A stretch of DNA of 64,000 bases from Litoditis marina (lineage: Eukaryota; Nematoda; Chromadorea; Rhabditida; Rhabditidae): NCBI GenBank assembly GCA_964036275.1, contig OZ038436.1, forward strand, positions 15,899,904-15,963,903, in the 5' to 3' direction. Under the pieces are notes generated by a model, which saw nothing but the letters and a program-made list of their open reading frames with translations, was not told the DNA's origin and made no database searches. The position numbers were made by a program, and so were the translations under genes. Shown here piece after piece: positions 58,301-64,000 of the stretch; positions within the stretch are counted from its first letter, which is position 1, and every line of letters begins with the position of its first letter.

Positions 58301-61300
58301 ATCACCAGTAGACGTAGATAGTTCCCATACAAAGGCTATGTCCTGCGTCAAATACTGATGAGGACAGTACATGGTAGTTGTTGGTGGAAGGGTAGACTGA
58401 GTAGTTGGACTGAATTCAGGGAAATCGATAAGAGTAGTAAGTAGTTTTCGTTCTAATATAAGACAAAATTTGGGAACGATTACTCCCATGATGGTGTTCA
58501 TTGATCTACATGTTTGGTACAGTTTTGTGTTTTAAATCTTGACTTTATGTTGCAGCGATTATTTATCAAACCTCTGACTTTCGTGCTTCATTTTTTAATG
58601 CAGTCACTAACTCGTACTTACTGTAAGTGCTAAATTTCACGGAACAGTTATCAGTTTGGTCTACCTCCTACATTTCAGAAACACAATAATATTATTTGTT
58701 GTTTTATGTTCTCAACCTACACTGGCGGCGTGGTGGGTGGCGGGGGCGTTGTTGGGTTCAGAACACAAATGGAGGACTGGCTCACTAGAATGGTTACAGT
58801 TGGTGAAGTTCTAAAATGGTACTAGATGATCTACATCTTCTTTCAACGTTATGAAATTTTTAACGAACATGAAACATTTTTTAGGTGAATTTTTAACAAA
58901 AAATTTATTTGAACAGCAGACCACCTAAAGAAATAATCTTCAGATTATCATGGTTTTCATTCAGTTAACGGTTGGAAAGCTGTTTTCGCCAAACTTTTTT
59001 TGAAAATATTCTTTCAACTTTGTCAATAAGTTGCGCGATCACCCTGGATTCACTACTCTGGGAAAACCGAAAAAGAGAGTTCTGCAAATCTAGGAAGCAT
59101 TAAATTGAGCAACCTACAGAGATATTTTGAGATGTTTTGCGCAGCCACGGAAACGGGGCTGTACAGTTTCGGGTTAGGAATGTTGTACACAGAGCTGGGA
59201 TCGGAAGCAAGTGTGGAGAAGTCTCCAGTAGAGTTGAGAGCCACAGTAAATACGTGGTATCCGGCATTTTTTAGAGTTTTCGAAGATTCGACCGCTTCGG
59301 TCACAAACTCATCACTGCAAAACTTGATCAAGGTGACAAAGTATTGAAAGCCGGTATCACTAACTGTGCCGAACGTATTGACTTTCGACCCTTGTGAAGT
59401 CATAAAATTATATGTCCTTTTGTATTCTCAACTTACACTGGTGGGTGGAGGCGGAGTGGTTGTATGAGTAATTTGTGAACATCTACAATGTGTTTGTATT
59501 TTCGCTTACCTCACTCCGACGATCACCACTGCTCCAAATCGAGATCCATGATCTTTTACGGTCGAAATTAGGTCCAAAGCACTGTAACAGACAAATCAAT
59601 AACATACCGCACATTTAAATTTTCAGTTCTTTCGTAACAGTAATATATTACATTTTCTTACGTATGAACAGTGTTCGGCGTGTTTGTACAGTAAAACCGA
59701 TTTCCCAGAATATTGACGGCTTTCGGTAGATCTACGTGGGAATGCTAAAAACGATAATGAATGTGCCCACGCCATTAGGCGTTTTTGAAACTTTGTTCCG
59801 CTTCAGAATGAGAAAAACGATAATATAGAGTGTGTACTATCAAATGCAATATCAAAACAGACTTACGTTTGTATGTGCGGACCCGACTCGTTTCCAAATA
59901 CCGTTGTCAATGTTTCAAGTGCATCCAATGATTGGTTGATCTTGCTTCCGCTTCTGAATATGGGATATTTTGATTTTCCTAATGGGAGTATAATGTACAA
60001 TGGACTCTACTGAAAAACTGTGAGACAGAAATTTCAACGAGAAAAACATCTTTTTAATTTTTTTCAAACACAAAACAGTGAAAAAATTCTCAAACACAAA
60101 AGAGTGAAAAAGACAAAAAAAACATAATAAAAATAAACCTGCACGTAGTTATTGTTCATTCTTGAATTCTGATGTGTTTCCCACGTTTCACATGAATATG
60201 CGTTTGATTAACAAAATATCCAATGGAAAGTACAAAAACCAACGTGAGTCCATCATTGTAAGCAGGCGATGAAACGTAATTGGCGGTGGCAGGATAGGGC
60301 GCCAGCAGGACTCTGGTAGTACCGTCGTCAAACTTGTAGGCATTATCTTGGGGAGAAAGCAGATGTACGGACAGGAAGATTTTGATCATTTCTGTGTTCT
60401 GAAACAGAACATTACGAGAACTAAAAAAAACTATCTAATTAGAAAAATTCAAAGTTATTGTGAGGCAAAAACATGTTTTAGTTTCATTGAAGAAACGTAA
60501 TTCGGTCACTGAACACTTATTGCTATAATGCATTTTGAAAGTTAGAATTTTTCCAAATATAAGTTGGAAAAAGTTGGAAAACTTCAATTTATACCACTTT
60601 AAATGTTTATTTTCCCATGAATTGTTGACTGTTAATCAAAATGTATATCTTTCAAAAACGTTGAGTTTGATTTTAAAATGTACAAATCGGCTCACCCCAT
60701 TCAACGTATCATTGAGCGTTTGTTCGTAAACGACAGCGATGTCTCCCTCGTACGTCCAGGTACCCGGACATGGAGTAGTTGTTGGCGCGGCGGTTGTGGT
60801 AACCACCGTACTACTCATAGAAGTGCTTGACCCTGTGGTACTCGGAGAACCAGTTGTACTGCCTGGGGTAGTGCTAGAGGAGCTGGAAGAGGTGCTGCTG
60901 CCAACAGTGTTAGTTGAGCCCGGACTCGATGCTGATTGTGAAGTGGAAGAGGCTGACGTAGATCCACTGGTGGTAGTGAAACCAGAACTCGACATAGTTT
61001 GTGAAGTGGAAGGTGCTGATGTGGTTACACCATTAGTGGTGGAACCTGAAGTTTGTGAAGTGAAAGGTGCTGATGTGGTTACACCATTGGTGGTGGAACC
61101 TGCACTTGGAGATGATTGTCCAGTGGTGGTTGCTGCTGTAGTTCCAGCGGTGGTAGGACCACTCGTTGATGATGGTGCAGTGGGCGCTGCTGATGGGGGC
61201 GTTGTTGATGTGGTAGGATTGGAAGTAGACGAAACTGTTGTTTGTTGGTTGGTGGTGGAGGAAGAAGTGGGTACAATAGTTGAAGATGACACGGTTCTTC

Positions 61301-64000
61301 TGGTTGTTGGTGCGCTTGATGAACTAGAGCTCGTGCTTTGCATACCACTCGTTGTGCCACTAGTTGCCGTTGTGGTGCTGCTCACAACAGGTGTTGTTGT
61401 CATCTGCTTCATGGTTGTTGACGATTGTGAAGTGCCTACTGGTGTCGAGCCCGGAGCAGTTGTGCTCGAAGGACCAGCAGTAGGGCAAGCGGGGCATGTG
61501 ACCGAGGGGCATGTCACAGTTGGACAACTTGGTGACAACGTTGTTAACAGGGTGCTGGCAACAGGTGGGCAGGTGACTGGACTAACTGTCGGGCATGTAG
61601 TCGGCACACTAGTTGAAGTTGTAGTGGGTTGTGGAGTTGATTGCGTGGCAGCAGATGTTGACATCGGTGAAGATTGTGCTGTTGTCACGGTTGGACACGT
61701 GACTGGCGGAGGACACGTGACGGGAGGCGGGCACGTTGCACCGTTTGTGAACAACGTGCTGAGGGACGGCGTGGTGCCAGCAGAGGAACAAGTTGGGCAA
61801 ACTGGAGGTGGTGGGCAGGTTGCACTCGTGATTGCAGATGTGCTCGTTGATGGTGCTGATGACGTCACAACTGCTGTTGGACACGGAGGTGGTGACGGAC
61901 ATGTACTGGCAGCTGCCGTGGTACCCGCTGAACTCGTTGGACAGACCGGACAGGCTGGGCAGGTGGGCGCGGGTGGGCAGTTTGTTGGGCCGGTTGTCAA
62001 AAGAGTTGAAAACAGGGCGGTAGATGAAGAAACAGTTGTCGGGCAGCTTGGACATGTTGTGGGCGGGGGGCAGGTTTGAGTACCGGCAGAAGTTTTCATT
62101 GTCGAAGATGGTGGAGCTGTGGTAGCTGCGTTGGTGGGGCATGGTTTACAGGTAGGAATTGTGGGGCAGTCGTTGGGAGGTGGGCATGTTACCGGTGGCA
62201 GTCCGGCAGTACTGGAAGGTACCGGAGCTTTGGTTGACGTCGAAAGGGTAGTGAACAATGAAGCCTGTGTGGTAGAAGAGGAGCATGGCGGACAAGTTGA
62301 GTTGGTTGGGCACACTTTCGGCGGTGGGCAGGTTGGCACTGGTGGGCAGGTCGGGGCTGGTGGGCAGCTAGGAGTTGGTGGGCAGCTACCCATTGGGGTT
62401 ACGGATGGGCAGACCGGACACTGCGTACTGGGCAAAGTTGTAAGAATGCCGTTTGTTGACGGAGTGTTCATTGTGGTGAGGGTAATGGTGTCGTTATCTT
62501 TGGCGCAGAAGTTCATGGCATTGTCTGAAAAAAATTACCTTCAATTTCTTTGAAATGGATGTTTCGTTTAATCTTCTTTCACAAACATGAAGTAACGTTG
62601 TAATAGTTGAAAACTATCACAGGTTAAAAGAATATTGTCAGTTAAGCTGTTCGACTTCCAGTATAAAATAACACTATTTCTTTCTCCCTGAATAAATAGC
62701 AAAATTCAAAACTAGAAATGGAAACCCACTGTCTACACTTCCGTCGACAGTGACATTTTTCTTGTTCGTCAGTTTGTTTTGAAGACTGTTGACGTCATTT
62801 TGACCCAACTGGTTGGGCAATTCCTGATTGGCCGCAACGGCTCCCGAAGCGAAGGCGATTACTGTATGGCCGTCGCTGGCTCGACTGAAACGATCATATT
62901 TCAATCAAAAGTGCTGATAATCGTTGAAAATGACCATGGTGGAGTTGTAGTTTGAACCCGACACAGGGGAAATCGAAACATTTCGACCAGAAGCGACTGG
63001 ATCAAACTACAAACACAGTATTAGACCAACATAGATCGGGGGAATTTGTTTTGGAGAGAGCAAATCCGACAAAAGAGTTCAATTGACTCAGTCTAAGAAC
63101 TATTCACAAGGGGTGGTTTTTTCAATGAAATGAATTCCAAAAATCAATTTTCCTATTTTTGATCATGAAAAATTTGTGAATAACACGTTTGTTTAAGGTT
63201 TATAGAAAGTCGAATGACTAGAACGAAGTTCAGAAAACACGTATAAGAAACACTCACTCAAATTTAGTCACGGAGACTATAACATTCTGGCTATCATCCA
63301 GAAGTACCTGGCTTTTCGCTGAGGTTGATTGGGATTTCAGTGTTTGTGATAACTGAAAAATTTTCAATTTCGAACTATGTTACAGTATATAGTGTTAGGA
63401 AAACTGAAACCTCTTTTTATGTCTATAAATGCGCTCTATCATGTGCATTTTGCCAAATCACTCAGCTAACCATTCGATGATAAAACAATTTTTACATTTC
63501 TTGTGACATAGTATCAGCAGGATTTCATTCAAATAGAATTCCCTAATTATTATTAAGGGAAAATCAAACGAATCTTTCTCAGGTAGATGACATGAGATAG
63601 CGCTGGTTTTGATAAATCTACGACAACAGATCGGTTTTGCTCGTATGAGTCAACTTGATATGAATTTACGGACCAGAGAATTGTATTGATCAGTGAAAGA
63701 AGGACAATTCTGTGAACCAATCCCGTGACATCGGTCCTTCCAACCGCAAATGAAAAATGTATTGCGGTTCAAAGGACTGAAGCGTTGCGATTAGATCACA
63801 TAATCGCCCTTCTTTAAATGAACATAAAAACACAAAAACACATACCACTGTCGAAATTCGCGCCTGTTGTTGCTTGAAGTAGGCCGAACTGGTATTAGAA
63901 AGACTGTCACTCCATGAGAGGACTCCTTGGTTGAGCCCGGTTCGTATACTGAACAGACTCGCTTGACATGTTGTGGGAGGCGGGAGCGTTGGGCAGGTAG
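55348..64000 (-). CDS. Large extracellular protein: SEA-like module, mucin-like Cys/Pro/Thr region, two vWA-like domains (5' end outside window)
   Basis: Probably secreted or cell-surface. Exons, 5' to 3': >64000-63846, 63352-63258, 62884-62730, 62524-60696, 60398-60244, 59953-59867, 59744-59662, 59581-59510, 59314-59114, 58780-58721, 58409-58286, 58182-58089, about 57986-57797, 56476-56399, 55846-55653, 55391-55348 (stop). The first three encode WSDSLSNTSSAYFKQQQ, VIVSVTKF and VIAFASGAVAANQ, which look like a SEA module. The 1.8 kb exon is a mucin-like tract: many TCPP/CPxC repeats, then Ser/Thr repeats with two NGVTTSAP units. Next comes a vWA-like domain (GDIAVVYEQ ... GAVVIVGVSDEFV ... 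GYHVFTVALN), a TTPPPPPTTPPV linker, and a second (QDIAFVWEL ... TVVLFANSDTGVKD ... GINIVTVSVT). The first strand of each lacks the DxSxS metal-binding motif. Most junctions keep frame; those at 59867/59744 and 58089/57986 do not with the sites I chose, so those boundaries are uncertain. Substrate and partners unknown. Confidence 0.75.
56519..56541. repeat. GC-rich perfect palindrome
   Basis: TGCGCAGCGC-GGA-GCGCTGCGCA: 10-bp perfect arms in an AT-rich intron, with a CGG triplet run (GGCGGCGGCGGCGG) about 210 bp further on (56742 onwards). This intron part probably derives from an inserted element. Confidence 0.7.
57057..57125 (+). repeat. tRNA-like (SINE-type) segment
   Basis: TGAGTGGCACAGTGGATAC resembles an A-box and GGTTCGACTCCCGC is a good B-box. 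No acceptor stem forms. In the same intron of the vWA gene. Confidence 0.45.
57278..57615. repeat. Long near-perfect hairpin element
   Basis: Two arms of about 125 bp (57278-57402 and 57490-57615) are inverted copies differing at only a few positions. Ends ATTAGTATAAAAAACGAGTG and CACTCGTTTTTTATACTAAT. Loop of about 87 bp. A non-coding MITE-type element in the vWA gene intron. Confidence 0.8.
59440..59485 (-). pseudogene. Duplicate linker exon inside a vWA intron (poison or fossil exon)
   Basis: A 46-nt stretch between a TTGTAG acceptor and a GTAAGT donor encodes CSQITHTTTPPPPTS, like the true linker exon at 58721-58780, and its downstream intron sequence also resembles that after the true linker. 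It lies between exons 59510 and 59314, in the middle of the first vWA domain. If spliced in, the next exon begins TGA in frame and the protein ends. Confidence 0.55.
62944..63020. repeat. Hairpin-like dispersed repeat (relative of 48335-48420)
   Basis: GTTGTAGTTTGAACC and GGATCAAACTACAAACACAG in inverted orientation, in an intron of the vWA/mucin gene. Confidence 0.5.
63696..63815. repeat. AAAGAAGGACG-family MITE
   Basis: 120-bp palindrome with worn arms: AAAGAAGGACAATTCTGTG at the left, CACATAATCGCCCTTCTTT at the right. Confidence 0.7.

Noticed and set aside
60139..60160. Possible 22-nt micro-exon in the vWA gene
   Set aside because: Including it puts the next exon (59867-59953) out of frame, while joining 60244 directly to 59953 keeps the frame open.
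60739..62079. 446-codon open frame on the plus strand
   Set aside because: It is the mirror of the mucin-like exon; low-complexity GTTGTGG-type antisense sequence with no domain, and the minus-strand exon fits a spliced gene.

Overview
The window looks like chromosomal DNA of a free-living nematode of the genus Caenorhabditis or a close relative. Coding sequence is split into many small exons by mostly short introns with TTTCAG-type acceptors and GTAAGT/GTGAGT donors. Two minus-strand genes match, by domain content and length, gyf-1 and ift-74, which I recall lying close together in C. elegans (cosmid C18H9). Coordinates of spliced genes are my own joins, and most were checked by summing exon lengths and reading frame.

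Layout. (1) 1-33214, plus strand: three tandem SLC7-type (light-chain, AAT family) amino acid transporter genes. The first lacks its 5' exons, which lie before the window; the second and third can each be joined into 15 exons and 540 codons with no frameshift. The middle gene appears to be an unequal-crossover hybrid, with the 5' part of gene 3 and the 3' part of gene 1. The array is full of mobile DNA: an LTR retrotransposon with identical LTRs and one open 1409-codon gag-pol frame in antisense inside intron 1 of gene 3, a broken RTE-like non-LTR element between genes 2 and 3, a truncated relative and an orphan LINE ORF1 inside gene 2 introns, and many palindromic MITE-like repeats.

(2) 33837-46951, minus strand: a 27-exon gyf-1/GIGYF gene (about 1085 aa), a translational repressor with a GYF domain and an N-terminal 4E-binding motif. 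Its largest intron holds a 3.7 kb inverted-repeat element with two further elements nested inside it. (3) 48801-54701, minus strand: ift-74 (about 619 aa), an IFT-B coiled-coil protein, with a good RFX/DAF-19 X-box about 500 bp upstream. (4) 55348 to beyond 64000, minus strand: the 3' part of a large secreted or cell-surface gene with a SEA-like module, a Cys/Pro/Thr/Ser mucin-like exon and two vWA-like domains.

The transporter array converges on gyf-1, with about 620 bp between the two stop codons. The three minus-strand genes run head to tail with 0.65-1.85 kb between them, and nothing in the sequence suggests a tight operon. No prokaryotic features, CRISPR arrays or convincing functional tRNA or rRNA genes were seen.
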